Positions 51,680 through 61,400 of a DNA stretch of 64,000 bases are shown piece by piece (the stretch's first letter is position 1; each line of letters begins with the position of its first letter). A program made the position numbers and the translations under genes. This DNA is from Aliiglaciecola lipolytica (lineage in GTDB: Bacteria; Pseudomonadota; Gammaproteobacteria; Enterobacterales; Alteromonadaceae), in NCBI RefSeq assembly GCF_018860635.1, contig NZ_JAHKPT010000035.1, positions 639,395-703,394 of the forward strand. The letters are read 5' to 3'. The notes under the pieces were generated by a model that saw nothing but the letters and a program-made list of their open reading frames with translations, had not been told where the DNA came from and made no database searches.

Positions 51680-54600
51680 ATGAAGTATGATACAACAATT
51701 CTTTATATTGAGAGTGATGATAACACCCGTAATATATATTCCGATTTTCTACGTGGGATGTTTGCAACCGTTCTTGAAGCATCCAATGGTCGTGAAGGAA
51801 TTTCAAAGTTTATTACCCACCGACCAAGTCTTGTCTTAACTGAAATTCAGCTAACCCATATGAATGGGCCTGAACTGATCCAACAAATCCGTAAAACCGA
51901 CCTAAAAACACCAATAATTTTATTCAGTGCCCATATAGAAGAAGATTTTATACTAGATACCATTAATGATCAGATTAATGGTTTTATTAATAAACCTGCA
52001 GATAGAAAGAAAATAGCACAAGTTATTGATCAAGTATTATCAGTTGAAAAACATGATGGATCGGTGAGTAAATCTAACATTTTAGGTGATAGTTTACGAA
52101 TTAACATTGAATCCGAAGATGATTCACCGCAAGATTCAGCCAGCCTAATGGTTGTAGGTATAGGTTCGAGTGCAGGTGGCCTTGAAGCACTGACTACTTT
52201 AATAAAAGGACTACCGAGCAATAATAATTCAGCCTATATCGTTGCGCAGCATCTAAGCCCTAAACACAATACGATGTTAGTTGAATTGCTCTCTAGAGAG
52301 AGCTCCTTAATGATTAAGGAAGCTGAGCATAATGAAACCCTTGAGAGTGATATCTTCTATATTACCCCTCCTAATAAAAACGTAGAAATTAATAGCAACA
52401 ATCAAATTATTTTATCTGCCCCTGAAAAACAATCTTTCTTACCCAAACCATCTGTAAATCAACTTTTTATTTCCATTGCTAAGTATAAGAAAGAACGCTC
52501 TGTCGGCATTATATTGTCAGGCACAGGATCTGATGGCTGCCAAGGTATGCGAGCGATTAATTCAGAGGGTGGTATAACAATTGTGCAAGAGCCGAGTACC
52601 GCTAAATACGATGGCATGCCAATGGCAGCAATTAATGGTTCGGTAGTCGATATTTTAATTGAAGCGGATAAGATCGGTGAGGAATTAGTCGCCCTTGCTA
52701 ATTTCCCGCGAAATAAAGTGCTGAAAAAACATCAAATTACCCCCGCTAATGACCATATATCGATCATTTTTGCGTTACTCCACAAAATTAAACATGTGGA
52801 TTTTTCTGTTTATAAAAAAGCCACTATCGGCCGTCGTATTGAACGCCGAATGGTTGCACTTAAAGTCACCACGCTTAGTGAATATGTGGCATTGATTCAA
52901 GAAGATGAACAAGAGGTCGAATTACTCTATAAAGATATTCTAATTGGTGTAACCAGTTTCTTTAGGGATAAAGAAGCCTACGACTCACTTGAGAGTCTAC
53001 TAGATAAATACCTAGATGAAATTCCCGATGCCAAAGAACTTAGAGTTTGGATGCCAGGTTCATCAACGGGTGAAGAAGCCTACTCGGTTGCCATAATACT
53101 CAATGAATTATTAAACGATCGACAAAATGATCTGGATTTGAAAATCTTTGCCACAGATATAGACGAACAGGCCTTAAAAACTGCCCGTCGAGGTGTTTAT
53201 AGCCAAGCGTCAATGACCGAAGTGTCAGAGTCTTATATCAAAGATTATTTCAATATCGCAAACGATGAATTTGAAGTAAAAAAAACGTTAAGACAAAATA
53301 TCGTTTTCACCTACCATAACCTTTTGTCTGATCCACCATTTAAAGATTTAGATCTTATCGTTTGCCGTAATCTGCTTATTTATTTTAACCTTGATGCGCA
53401 AAAATGGATCATGCCAGCATTTCATTATGCACTTAAAGATAATGGAATACTTTTTCTTGGGAAATCTGAAAATGCGACCAATTTTGAACAACTTTTCGCG
53501 CCAATTGATAAACCCAATAAAATTTTCAAATCAGTGGCGAATTCGAAGAAAAATTTTCCGGCCATCACAGTAAGACCACCTAAATATGTAAAATATCCAG
53601 CTGAAGAGCAAACTAAAACATCAAAAGAAACGCCACTGCAAGAAACGATTATTACCGAAGCGGCAAAGCTTTTAATGCCAAATATGATCGTGACAAACGA
53701 ACAACTTGATGTGGTATATAAAAAAGGTAACCTCGATTTTATTTCTGTTCCAGAAGGATATATTTCCTACAATTTATATAAAATTGTTGATTCTAGGTTA
53801 GTCTTAGATTTAAGAAAATTATTTAGTGACGCTAAAAAAGGATTTGGCGTTAGTTCTAGTGGTTACATATCGTTACCACTAAAAGACGGAAAAGCACGTC
53901 TTATAAAAATTCACCTTGTGCCTGTTATGAATGGTCGCAATCAAATGTATATTTTTTATTTTCAGAGCATCTCAGTTTTAGATTTACCGCTTATTAACAC
54001 AAATTTAAATGAAGTAGCGTCCTCTTCTACCCAAGAATTAGAATTTGAACTACAACGTACTAAAGAGCATATGCAAACCCTGGTTGAAGAACTAGAAACG
54101 TCAAACGAAGAATTACAATCAACCAATGAAGAATTACAAAGTGCTAATGAAGAGTTGCAGGCCACCAATGAAGAAATGGAAACCAGTAATGAAGAGCTTC
54201 AATCGACTAATGAAGAACTTCAAACCGCTTATGCGGAACTCAAAGAAATGTTCAATGAGAATACAAACATTAAAGAAAAACATAGCTCTCTTAATCGACG
54301 TTATGAATCGGTTTTAGAAAATATACATGACGGTGTCATCATTACTAATCTTCAAGGTATGATTCTTAAAACTAACCACGCAATGCAAAAATATACAGGA
54401 TTATCTCGAGAACAACTGCTAGCTAAAAACTGGTTCGATTTATATCCTATTGAAAATAGTTCACGCTTTATCAATAGACAAAAAGAGCTAACTGAGAAAG
54501 GGACATTTGGCCCCTATATTTTAGAGTTAGAATCGGGTGGCATTACAAAAACGATACTTAACGTGGAAGACTACCTTAGTCGAGATGAGCAAGGTAACAC

Positions 54601-56713
54601 CCAAATATGGTCTTTTGCTTCAGACATATCAAAAGAAAGACATGCGCTAACTGAGCTATCCATAAGCCAACAAAAATATAAGGCAACCTTTGAAAACGCC
54701 AATATTGGTATTGGTCATGTTGGACTAGACGGAGAATGGATTTCTGTCAATAAAGCGTTAACTAAAATGCTCGGTTATCCCGAAGAAGAATTATTGTCGT
54801 TAACTTTTCAGGATATAACTCATCCTGACGACCTAACTCAAGATTTAGATCTGGTTAAGCAATTAATCAATGGCGAAAGAAATTCCTACAAAATGGAAAA
54901 GCGTTATTACAACAAAAATGGCGACTTGTTTTGGGCAATGCTCTATGTGGCTATTGTCAGAGACAATAACAAACCATTATATTTTATCTCGGTAATAGAA
55001 GATATTAATAGTCAGAAACAAGCTACTTTAGATAGTGCCCAAGCTAGAATGGTATTTAATACCACCCAAGAAAGCATTGCGGTAACAGATAAAGAGACCA
55101 GAATTATTAATGTTAACCCTGCTTTTGAAAGCCTTACCGGCTATTCACTGGATGAAATAAAAGGTAAGAAAATAAGCCTTTTAAAATCAGAACAACATGG
55201 GCCAGCGTTCTACAGTGAAATGGAACGTTCATACAAACAAAGCGGCTATTGGTCAGGTGAAGTAATTAATAAGGCGAAAAGTGGTGATCTCTTCCCCGTT
55301 TTTCTCAATATCAGTGCGGTTAAGGATAATAATGGCTATATTATTCAATATATAGCGGTGATAACCGACATCTCTATGATCAAACAATCACAGGATAAAA
55401 TACAGTATTTAGCAAATCATGATTCCTTAACTGGCTTACCTAATCGCACGTTATTTGCAGATCGTCTTGAGCATGCACTACAAGAATCTCGCCGTTCCAA
55501 AAAGCAACTCGCAATTTTATTTGTTGATCTTGATCGCTTTAAAGTGGTTAACGATGGCTTAGGCCATAATGTAGGCGATGCCGTTTTGATAGAAGTAGCT
55601 AAGAGGTTTACCAATATTTTACGTTCAGGAGATACGGTTGCAAGAATCGGCGGTGATGAATTTGTTATTATCGTACAAGATTTAGACTCTGCATTAAATG
55701 CATCAAAAATCGCACTAAATTTAATTCAATCGGTAAAAGAAGAGATACAAATAGACGAACATAAAATTACGATTGGTGCGAGCATTGGTATAAGCATTTA
55801 TCCAAATGATGGACACTCCGCAGACGAATTGATTCGTCAAGCTGACATCGCAATGTATGATGCAAAAGAGAATGGCAGAAATATGTATCGCTATATTTCA
55901 CAAGAGCTATCGTCGTTTGCTTTCGAGAAGGCTTCAATGGAAGGTTTGATTAGAGAAGGATTAAACAATGATGAATTCGAGGTTTATTATCAGCCTATTA
56001 TCGACTTAACCACTATGAAAGTAGCTCACCTTGAAGGGTTAATTAGATGGAATCATCCTAAACTTGGCCTGGTGATGCCAAATAAGTTTATTCCCCTTGC
56101 CGAGGAATCAGAACTCATCACTGAAATAACTAAATATGTGATATTTAAAGTGATGAGCACGATCAGCAATTTGAATAGTATCAATCACCACAAATGCAAA
56201 ATCGCGATTAACTTTTCGTTGAAAGATTTAGAAAGTGATTCACTGTTTTACACGTTTAAAAAGTATTTACAGCAATTTAAAATTGATGGTAGTTCAATAT
56301 CACTCGAAATTACCGAAAGAAAAGTCATATTGTCTAATGAACAAAATCAAAAACATTTAGATCGCTACAAAAAATTAAATGTATCTTTCTCAATGGATGA
56401 CTTTGGTACAGGCTATTCAAATTTAGGTTATTTGATTAATAAACCGTTCGACATCCTAAAAATTGATCGTTCTTTTATCTCTCAAATTGGCGCTGCTGGT
56501 CAATCAGAAGAAGTTGTTAAAGCAACAATTTCAATTGCCAAAGCGCTAGGGTTGAAAACGGTAGCTGAAGGTGTTGAGACAAAAGAACAATTTGATTTTG
56601 TGGCTAGCCATAAGTGTGATTTTATTCAAGGATTTTATTTTCAAACCCCAGAACCCATTGATAAGTTACTTGCGTATTTACAGGTGGATGATGAGAAAAA
56701 ACCTAAACATTAG
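51680..56713 (+). CDS. hybrid receiver-CheB-CheR-PAS-GGDEF-EAL protein
   Basis: A 1677-residue cytoplasmic signalling protein. Residues 1-122 are a receiver domain whose phospho-acceptor aspartate is replaced by Glu55 (LVLTEIQLTH), while Ser83 and Lys105 are kept. A CheB methylesterase domain follows, ~155-345 (Ser164 region GSSAGG, His191 in AQHLSP, Asp285 in GTGSDG). A CheR methyltransferase domain, ~355-620, has MPGSSTGEEAYS. Residues ~783-850 form a coiled coil of repeated ELQSTNEE-type heptads, then three PAS domains (~870-1235). The GGDEF domain is intact (RIGGDEF ~1322) with an RxxD inhibitory site (RSGD), and the EAL domain reads LEGLIRW (EGL) with DDFGTGYSNL, KIDRSF and EGVET conserved. 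It probably links receptor methylation chemistry to c-di-GMP turnover. GAGGGTGAT precedes the ATG. Confidence 0.9.
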   Translation: MKYDTTILYIESDDNTRNIYSDFLRGMFATVLEASNGREGISKFITHRPSLVLTEIQLTHMNGPELIQQIRKTDLKTPIILFSAHIEEDFILDTINDQINGFINKPADRKKIAQVIDQVLSVEKHDGSVSKSNILGDSLRINIESEDDSPQDSASLMVVGIGSSAGGLEALTTLIKGLPSNNNSAYIVAQHLSPKHNTMLVELLSRESSLMIKEAEHNETLESDIFYITPPNKNVEINSNNQIILSAPEKQSFLPKPSVNQLFISIAKYKKERSVGIILSGTGSDGCQGMRAINSEGGITIVQEPSTAKYDGMPMAAINGSVVDILIEADKIGEELVALANFPRNKVLKKHQITPANDHISIIFALLHKIKHVDFSVYKKATIGRRIERRMVALKVTTLSEYVALIQEDEQEVELLYKDILIGVTSFFRDKEAYDSLESLLDKYLDEIPDAKELRVWMPGSSTGEEAYSVAIILNELLNDRQNDLDLKIFATDIDEQALKTARRGVYSQASMTEVSESYIKDYFNIANDEFEVKKTLRQNIVFTYHNLLSDPPFKDLDLIVCRNLLIYFNLDAQKWIMPAFHYALKDNGILFLGKSENATNFEQLFAPIDKPNKIFKSVANSKKNFPAITVRPPKYVKYPAEEQTKTSKETPLQETIITEAAKLLMPNMIVTNEQLDVVYKKGNLDFISVPEGYISYNLYKIVDSRLVLDLRKLFSDAKKGFGVSSSGYISLPLKDGKARLIKIHLVPVMNGRNQMYIFYFQSISVLDLPLINTNLNEVASSSTQELEFELQRTKEHMQTLVEELETSNEELQSTNEELQSANEELQATNEEMETSNEELQSTNEELQTAYAELKEMFNENTNIKEKHSSLNRRYESVLENIHDGVIITNLQGMILKTNHAMQKYTGLSREQLLAKNWFDLYPIENSSRFINRQKELTEKGTFGPYILELESGGITKTILNVEDYLSRDEQGNTQIWSFASDISKERHALTELSISQQKYKATFENANIGIGHVGLDGEWISVNKALTKMLGYPEEELLSLTFQDITHPDDLTQDLDLVKQLINGERNSYKMEKRYYNKNGDLFWAMLYVAIVRDNNKPLYFISVIEDINSQKQATLDSAQARMVFNTTQESIAVTDKETRIINVNPAFESLTGYSLDEIKGKKISLLKSEQHGPAFYSEMERSYKQSGYWSGEVINKAKSGDLFPVFLNISAVKDNNGYIIQYIAVITDISMIKQSQDKIQYLANHDSLTGLPNRTLFADRLEHALQESRRSKKQLAILFVDLDRFKVVNDGLGHNVGDAVLIEVAKRFTNILRSGDTVARIGGDEFVIIVQDLDSALNASKIALNLIQSVKEEIQIDEHKITIGASIGISIYPNDGHSADELIRQADIAMYDAKENGRNMYRYISQELSSFAFEKASMEGLIREGLNNDEFEVYYQPIIDLTTMKVAHLEGLIRWNHPKLGLVMPNKFIPLAEESELITEITKYVIFKVMSTISNLNSINHHKCKIAINFSLKDLESDSLFYTFKKYLQQFKIDGSSISLEITERKVILSNEQNQKHLDRYKKLNVSFSMDDFGTGYSNLGYLINKPFDILKIDRSFISQIGAAGQSEEVVKATISIAKALGLKTVAEGVETKEQFDFVASHKCDFIQGFYFQTPEPIDKLLAYLQVDDEKKPKH

Positions 56714-56865
56714 TTAAAACTCAATTAAAATACTCAACAAAGGTCATTATAATATTAACGCAAGAGCAATAGCGTAATGGCCTTTGAGGTGTATTGATTG
56801 AGATGTAGCATTCACTTACCATTGGTGTTTATTGCTCCGCCACTATTACCATTTTACTGTACTGA

Positions 56866-57270
56866 TTAATCTACTTTATTAATAGCCCCTTGGGCAACAG
56901 CAACTAATTTTTCACCATCCTCACTAATTGCATACACTTTACACTCACATACTGCTTGGCGTTTACCTGAAGAAATAGCGGTAGCTCGTGAAATTAAAGT
57001 ATGACCAATAGCGGGTCGTAGATAATTAATTTTGTATTCAGATGTAACGCTGTCTTCAAGCACTGATCCACCGGCAAAGGTTAAACAATTGTCAGCTAAA
57101 TAGCTAACTACACCACCATGGACGAAACCATGTTGCTGCTTCAATTCATCCTTTATGGGTTGGGTGATTTCTGCTTTACCGGGTTCAAAAGCTGTTAATT
57201 GAGCACCAAGCAGCTGACTAAATGGCTGAGACGTCAAAACGCTTTTACCAAATTCAAATAATTCACTCAT
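56866..57270 (-). CDS. PaaI-type hotdog thioesterase
   Basis: A 134-residue hotdog-fold protein. The active-site region QQHGFVHGGVVSYLADNCLTFAGG is characteristic of the PaaI/YigI group (HGG loop followed by an acidic residue). It likely hydrolyses acyl-CoA thioesters; the substrate is unknown. The ATG at 57270 has AAAGGTAA upstream; the frame can be extended 8 codons to a TTG. The transposase element starts directly behind its 5' end. Confidence 0.82.
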   Translation of the reverse strand: MSELFEFGKSVLTSQPFSQLLGAQLTAFEPGKAEITQPIKDELKQQHGFVHGGVVSYLADNCLTFAGGSVLEDSVTSEYKINYLRPAIGHTLISRATAISSGKRQAVCECKVYAISEDGEKLVAVAQGAINKVD

Positions 57271-57300
57271 GTTAAAAATTACCTTTGAGAGCAAGTCACC

Positions 57301-57322
57301 CTGAGCAAATACTGAGCAAATA
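57301..57322. repeat. 11-bp tandem repeat at the left edge of the Y1 element
   Basis: CTGAGCAAATA occurs twice in tandem, at 57301-57311 and 57312-57322, immediately before CATGGACAGG. Such short duplications often mark insertion edges. Confidence 0.6.
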
Positions 57323-57460
57323 CATGGACAGGCACCTTATTAGATAGGAGATTTTTTGGCTTTAAATGATTACTGAATGCTGTCAAAACAAATACATGGA
57401 CAGGCACCTTATTAGATAGGAGATTTTTTGGCTTTAAATGATTACTGAATGCTGTCAAAA
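57317..57460. repeat. perfect 72-bp tandem duplication
   Basis: 57317-57388 and 57389-57460 are identical. Each unit contains ATGGACAGGCACC, which mirrors the GTGGCTGTCCAT boxes at the right end of the transposase element, so the duplicated unit is probably the element's left end. Confidence 0.9.
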
Positions 57461-57606
57461 AGGTTCTAATACGCCCATTATTTAGATAAACAGAAGAGAC
57501 AAGTTCATTTTTCCGAATGAGCGTTATTGAGGTGAATTTAGTGCAGGGAGAGCCTGTTTCTTGTTCAAAGAATAGATTGAAATGAAAAGTGCTTTAAGGG
57601 GATAGG

Positions 57607-58560
57607 TTAGCCTAATGAATTCTTTTTCCTACGTTTTCGTTTATAGCGTTTTAAAGTGTCTGTTTGTCCAGCAGCCACACGAAAATTAGTTTCAAACGTT
57701 AGAAACATATCTTGCCAGGTGTATTCATCTAATCCTAAACGCTGCAAAATGGGGGATTCTCCTATATCAATTGCCCCTCGTTTGTCAGGATTGAGACTGC
57801 GACCAGATAGGTCAACCAATTTCATATATTCGATTAAATCCAACGGTAACCCCTGCGGTTGTGGCTCTTTTGGGTTGCCAACAAAGGGCATTAATGTAGA
57901 TGGCTGATACCCTTTTTTAAAATCATGAATACGGCGTTTAATACTGGTGTGATTAGACGACTCTGGGGTTGTTGCCATTTTTGCTCGTATGGGGTTTAAA
58001 TCTACGTATACCATACAGGCTGCTAATGCATGCTCATCTAACAGTGCTTGCGATTTGAATCGTCCTTCCCAAAAGTGACCGGTACAGTTATCTTCTTGAT
58101 TCGCTTGTCGAGCAATCGGCTCATTCAATTCTCGCATAAACCAGCTAATATCGGTTAATCGACTTCGATAAATCGACAAAGTCGAATGTAGCGTGATTTG
58201 CTCAGCGTCGGTGAATACTGGAGCTTCTTTTGAAGTTAACTTTTGTGAGAGCAATGTTCCTTTGTGAAGTTTATGCCATCGCAGCGCAATCTCTTTATCC
58301 GTCCAGTGTTTTGCTTTGTCTGAATTTACATGTAACACCACATGAGTGTGATTACTCATCACCGCATAGGCACAGACTTCTATGGCAAAGGCTGTGGTTA
58401 AAAATAGTAACCTGTCTTCTACCCACTGACGACGATGCTCATAACTTTTTCCTGTTAGTTTATCTTCGCCACACAAATAAGTGCGCCGAACACAGCGAGA
58501 TACACAATGGTAATAAGGGGTATCAGAAAGGTTAATTTGTCGTTTCCTTGCCAGTGGCAT
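57607..58560 (-). mobile_element. Y1 (HUH) REP-associated tyrosine transposase
   Basis: A 317-residue IS200-like (transposase 17) family protein. The N terminus (RKRQINLSDTPYYHCVSRCVRR) and the metal-binding HUH motif in MSNHTHVVLHV are clear, followed by LRWHKLHKG, EPIARQANQEDNCTGHFWEGRFKSQALLDEHALAACMVYVDLNPIRA, where the catalytic Tyr is expected in the latter helix. These single-domain enzymes move or amplify REP-like sequences. The flanks carry inverted boxes (GTGCCTGTCCATG-type left, GTGGCTGTCCATG right). The gene is intact. It lies between the thioesterase gene and a second miaE, whose start it has removed. Confidence 0.88.
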
Positions 58561-58635
58561 TATTCACTCCTTGAATTAAACATACTAAAGCATAGTTGAT
58601 TCTATTTTCATAAGAGTCTAGTTCTAGTCTAGTTT

Positions 58636-58699
58636 GTGGCTGTCCATGTTAATACCTCCAGTGGCTGTCCATGTTAATACCTCCATGTTAATACCTCCA
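58636..58699. repeat. tandem repeats at the right edge of the Y1 element
   Basis: Two 25-bp units beginning GTGGCTGTCCATG (58636-58660 and 58661-58685) are followed by a partial third unit TGTTAATACCTCCA (58686-58699). The repeat ends exactly where the miaE copy 2 sequence (TCAAAAGC) resumes. Confidence 0.85.
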
Positions 58700-58713
58700 T
58701 CAAAAGCTTTTTA

Positions 58714-59430
58714 ATGTGTGAAACACCTCAAGATTGGATCGACGAGGCTATCAAGCCTGAAAATCTGCCTACGTTATTAGTTGATCATGCGAACTGCGAG
58801 TTAAAAGCCGCGCAAACTGCAATGTTGTTGCTGCGTCGTTATGCGGTTGATAAAGAAAGTGGAGATGCACTTTTAGCTTGGTTAAAACCCTTCGAAGATT
58901 TTGTGTATCGCAAAGTGGGGGATGGGAACTTTAAAGAGCATGTTAACTTATCTAAAAAACTGATTAGTAAATCAAATTTTGAACATGGTGATGAGTTGAT
59001 CAATAAAATGGTAATGCTAATTAAAGAAGAGCTTCACCATTTTCAACAGGTGTGGGATATCATGCAAAACCGAGGTATTGAATATATTAATTTAACCGCC
59101 TCAAGGTATGCCCGTGGCATGATGAAACGTGTTCGCACCCATGAACCTGCCAAGCTAACAGATACCCTAATTTGTGGCGCATTCATTGAGGCTAGAAGTT
59201 GTGAACGTTTTGCTAAGTTAGCGCCTTTTTTAGACGATGAATTGAATGCATTTTATGTATCTTTGTTGCGCTCTGAAGCCCGACATTTTCAAGACTATTT
59301 AAGTTTAGCTGAAACAATTGCAATGCAACCTATTAATGAAATAGTGGCGACATTTAAACAAAAAGAAGCGGAATTAATTTTATCTGATGACAGTGAATTC
59401 CGCTTCCATAGTGGCGTGCTTGTGGCGTAA
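58714..59430 (+). CDS. MiaE-like tRNA hydroxylase, copy 2, with 5' end lost
   Basis: A 238-residue paralogue of the MiaE at 49825, with the same diiron helices (DHANCELKAAQTAM, KEELHHFQQVWDIM, EARSCERFAKLAPFL, LLRSEARHFQDYLSLAE). It starts at the ATG equivalent to the internal Met of copy 1 (MCETPQDW). Upstream only 17 bp of the old 5' sequence (TCAAAAGCTTTTTA...) remain before the Y1-element repeats. No ribosome-binding site of quality is visible, except CCTCCA-type sequence on the wrong strand. The body is intact, so the gene may still be expressed from an element-borne or read-through transcript, or be newly silenced. Confidence 0.75.
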   Translation: MCETPQDWIDEAIKPENLPTLLVDHANCELKAAQTAMLLLRRYAVDKESGDALLAWLKPFEDFVYRKVGDGNFKEHVNLSKKLISKSNFEHGDELINKMVMLIKEELHHFQQVWDIMQNRGIEYINLTASRYARGMMKRVRTHEPAKLTDTLICGAFIEARSCERFAKLAPFLDDELNAFYVSLLRSEARHFQDYLSLAETIAMQPINEIVATFKQKEAELILSDDSEFRFHSGVLVA

Positions 59431-59441
59431 TGAATAGTCGT

Positions 59442-59585
59442 TTAATTTATTGACTGCGCAGAGTTCGATTTCGCGCCGCAAATTTGATCACCGTAGTAAT
59501 TATTTGAATAATTACAATTTTTAGTGCTGTTGATGGTCGCTTTTGTAGTAAAGATTGATTTAACGTTATTTATTAAAGTTTTCAT
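59442..59585 (-). CDS. possible 47-residue peptide
   Basis: An ORF on the minus strand with a strong ribosome-binding site (AAGGTGA, 5 bp before the ATG at 59585). It encodes MKTLINNVKSIFTTKATI..., then an Asn/Tyr-rich stretch with two cysteines (KNCNYSNNYYGDQICGAKSN). There is no recognised family and no obvious membrane helix. The lysine-rich start and the Cys/Asn/Tyr-rich second half recall secreted or modified peptides, but no maturation genes are near. It ends 11 bp from the miaE copy 2 stop, convergent with it. Confidence 0.45.
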   Translation of the reverse strand: MKTLINNVKSIFTTKATINSTKNCNYSNNYYGDQICGAKSNSAQSIN

Positions 59586-59670
59586 GTTTATCACCTTGTT
59601 TGGACTAGGTGGTTATCTTGACCTATTCATTGGATTCTTTAAATTTGATTAAATTAATAAACTAATTCTA

Positions 59671-60585
59671 TTATTTTGAATCACACTTCTGTGTAAGCTG
59701 TTGTTGAAAAATGTCCTTTAAAATACTTAACTCAGAAGTTCTCACATAGTTTGGTCTGATGATTAGCGCTATGGTGCGATGGGGCCCTGGCTCGTTTAAG
59801 TGGATAGCGCGTAGTTCTGATTGGTTGTGAATAAGCTGGTCTAATGCCATTTGCGGCACTAAGGTTGTACCTAGTTTTCCGGCGACCATTTGAACTATGG
59901 TATGCAGGCTGGCCGAGTCAAAATCCGACTGCTGCTTTTTATTCTGCAGGCTACAAGCCACTAATGCGTGATCCTTTAAACAGTGCCCATCTTTTAACAA
60001 CATTAATTTCTCTATTTCCATTTCTTCACTGGTTATTTCATTCATTTGACTCGGGCTTTCATCTTTGTGACTGACCCAGTAAAAGTCTTCTTCCCAAAAT
60101 GGAAAGGTCATCAAGCCATCGACGGGGTAGGGTAGAGCAAGCACAGCAGCATCGATGTCACCATTACGCACTAAATCCACAAGTACATGGGATTGCTCTT
60201 CTACGATTTGTAGCTTGAAGTCGGGATATTGCTTGCGCACCTCTGGAAGTACTTTGGGTAACATATAAGGCCCAATGGTAGGGATTACGCCCAAGGTCAT
60301 GGAACGAGATAGAGGCATTTTGTTGGTTTGCGCTAATTGCATTAGCTCATCCATCTCTAGCTTAATACGTTTTGCTTTGGCAAGTATGATCTCGCCATCG
60401 GCGGTCACTAATACTTGTTTATTGTTTCGTTCAAAAACTTGCAAGCCGAGTTGCTTTTCCAATTCATTAATAGCCGTACTTAATGCCGACTGTGAAACGT
60501 TGCAGGCTTCTGCCGCTTTTTTAAAATGGCGGGTTTTATCAATTGCCAGTGCGTATTTTAATTGTTTTAAAGAAACCATAATCAT
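59671..60585 (-). CDS. oxyR: hydrogen peroxide sensor OxyR
   Basis: A 304-residue LysR-type regulator with the OxyR redox pair in KDGHCLKDHALVAC; the two cysteines are 9 positions apart, as in E. coli (Cys199/Cys208). The N-terminal helix-turn-helix is HFKKAAEACNVSQSALSTAINELEKQLGLQVFERNNK. Peroxide forms the disulfide and turns it into an activator. It is divergent from ahpC. Starts at 60585 and 60579 are equally possible. Confidence 0.93.
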   Translation of the reverse strand: MIMVSLKQLKYALAIDKTRHFKKAAEACNVSQSALSTAINELEKQLGLQVFERNNKQVLVTADGEIILAKAKRIKLEMDELMQLAQTNKMPLSRSMTLGVIPTIGPYMLPKVLPEVRKQYPDFKLQIVEEQSHVLVDLVRNGDIDAAVLALPYPVDGLMTFPFWEEDFYWVSHKDESPSQMNEITSEEMEIEKLMLLKDGHCLKDHALVACSLQNKKQQSDFDSASLHTIVQMVAGKLGTTLVPQMALDQLIHNQSELRAIHLNEPGPHRTIALIIRPNYVRTSELSILKDIFQQQLTQKCDSK

Positions 60586-60814
60586 TGTTCCAAAAAATTG
60601 AACATAAATTCAAATTAATTCTAATTAGCTTGATTGTATCAGTAGCAAACAGAAAACACGCTACTTTCATAGTTCTAAAAAATAGAAGATAAGTATAGAT
60701 TTAATTAAATTTAACTGCACGTTGATTCCAACTATTATTCTCCCCGTCGAAAGCAAACACGCTTTTTAAGCAAACACTATTTAAAGCAATTTACTATTTT
60801 AGAGGAATACAAAC

Positions 60815-61378
60815 ATGGCTCAGATCGGAAAAACTATCCCAGAATTTAAAGCACAAGCATTTCATAACGGCGAGTTCGTTGAAGTAACGTCTGAAAGTGT
60901 TAAAGGAAAGTGGGGCATCTTCTTGTTCTATCCTGCTGACTTTACTTTCGTATGTCCTACTGAACTTGAAGATATGGCTTCACATTACGAAGAGCTTCAA
61001 GGTCTTGGTGTGGAAGTATATGCAGTATCAACTGACACGCATTTCTCTCACAAAGCATGGCACGATTCTTCAGACGCCATTGGTAAAATCAACTTCCCAA
61101 TGATTGGCGACCAAACTGGCACAATCACTCGCGGATTTGATGTGATGATCGAAGAAGATCACATGGCACATCGTGGCACATTCTTGGTTGACCCTGATGG
61201 CGTTATCCAAGTAGCGCACATTCACGCTGGCGGCATCGGCCGTAACGCAAAAGATATGGTTCGTAACGTTAAAGCAGCTCAATACGTACGTGAAAACGAC
61301 GGTGAAGTATGTCCAGCCGCTTGGGAACAAGGTCAAGCAACCTTAACTCCTAGCTTGGATTTAGTGGGTAAAATCTAG
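60815..61378 (+). CDS. ahpC: alkyl hydroperoxide reductase subunit C
   Basis: A 187-residue typical 2-Cys peroxiredoxin. The peroxidatic cysteine is in [12 protein letters not shown], the resolving cysteine in [11 protein letters not shown], and the GTFLVDP strand is conserved. It reduces hydrogen peroxide and organic hydroperoxides and is re-reduced by AhpF, encoded 97 bp downstream. AGAGGAA precedes the ATG. Very biased codon use suggests high expression. Confidence 0.95.
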   Translation: MAQIGKTIPEFKAQAFHNGEFVEVTSESVKGKWGIFLFYPADFTFVCPTELEDMASHYEELQGLGVEVYAVSTDTHFSHKAWHDSSDAIGKINFPMIGDQTGTITRGFDVMIEEDHMAHRGTFLVDPDGVIQVAHIHAGGIGRNAKDMVRNVKAAQYVRENDGEVCPAAWEQGQATLTPSLDLVGKI

Positions 61379-61400
61379 ATTTAAAACAATCCACGTAAAT

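Noticed and set aside
60600-60814. OxyR binding site between oxyR and ahpC
   Set aside because: ATAG-like repeats exist near 60668-60700, but the required CTAT partners and 10-bp spacing were not found, so no site is claimed.
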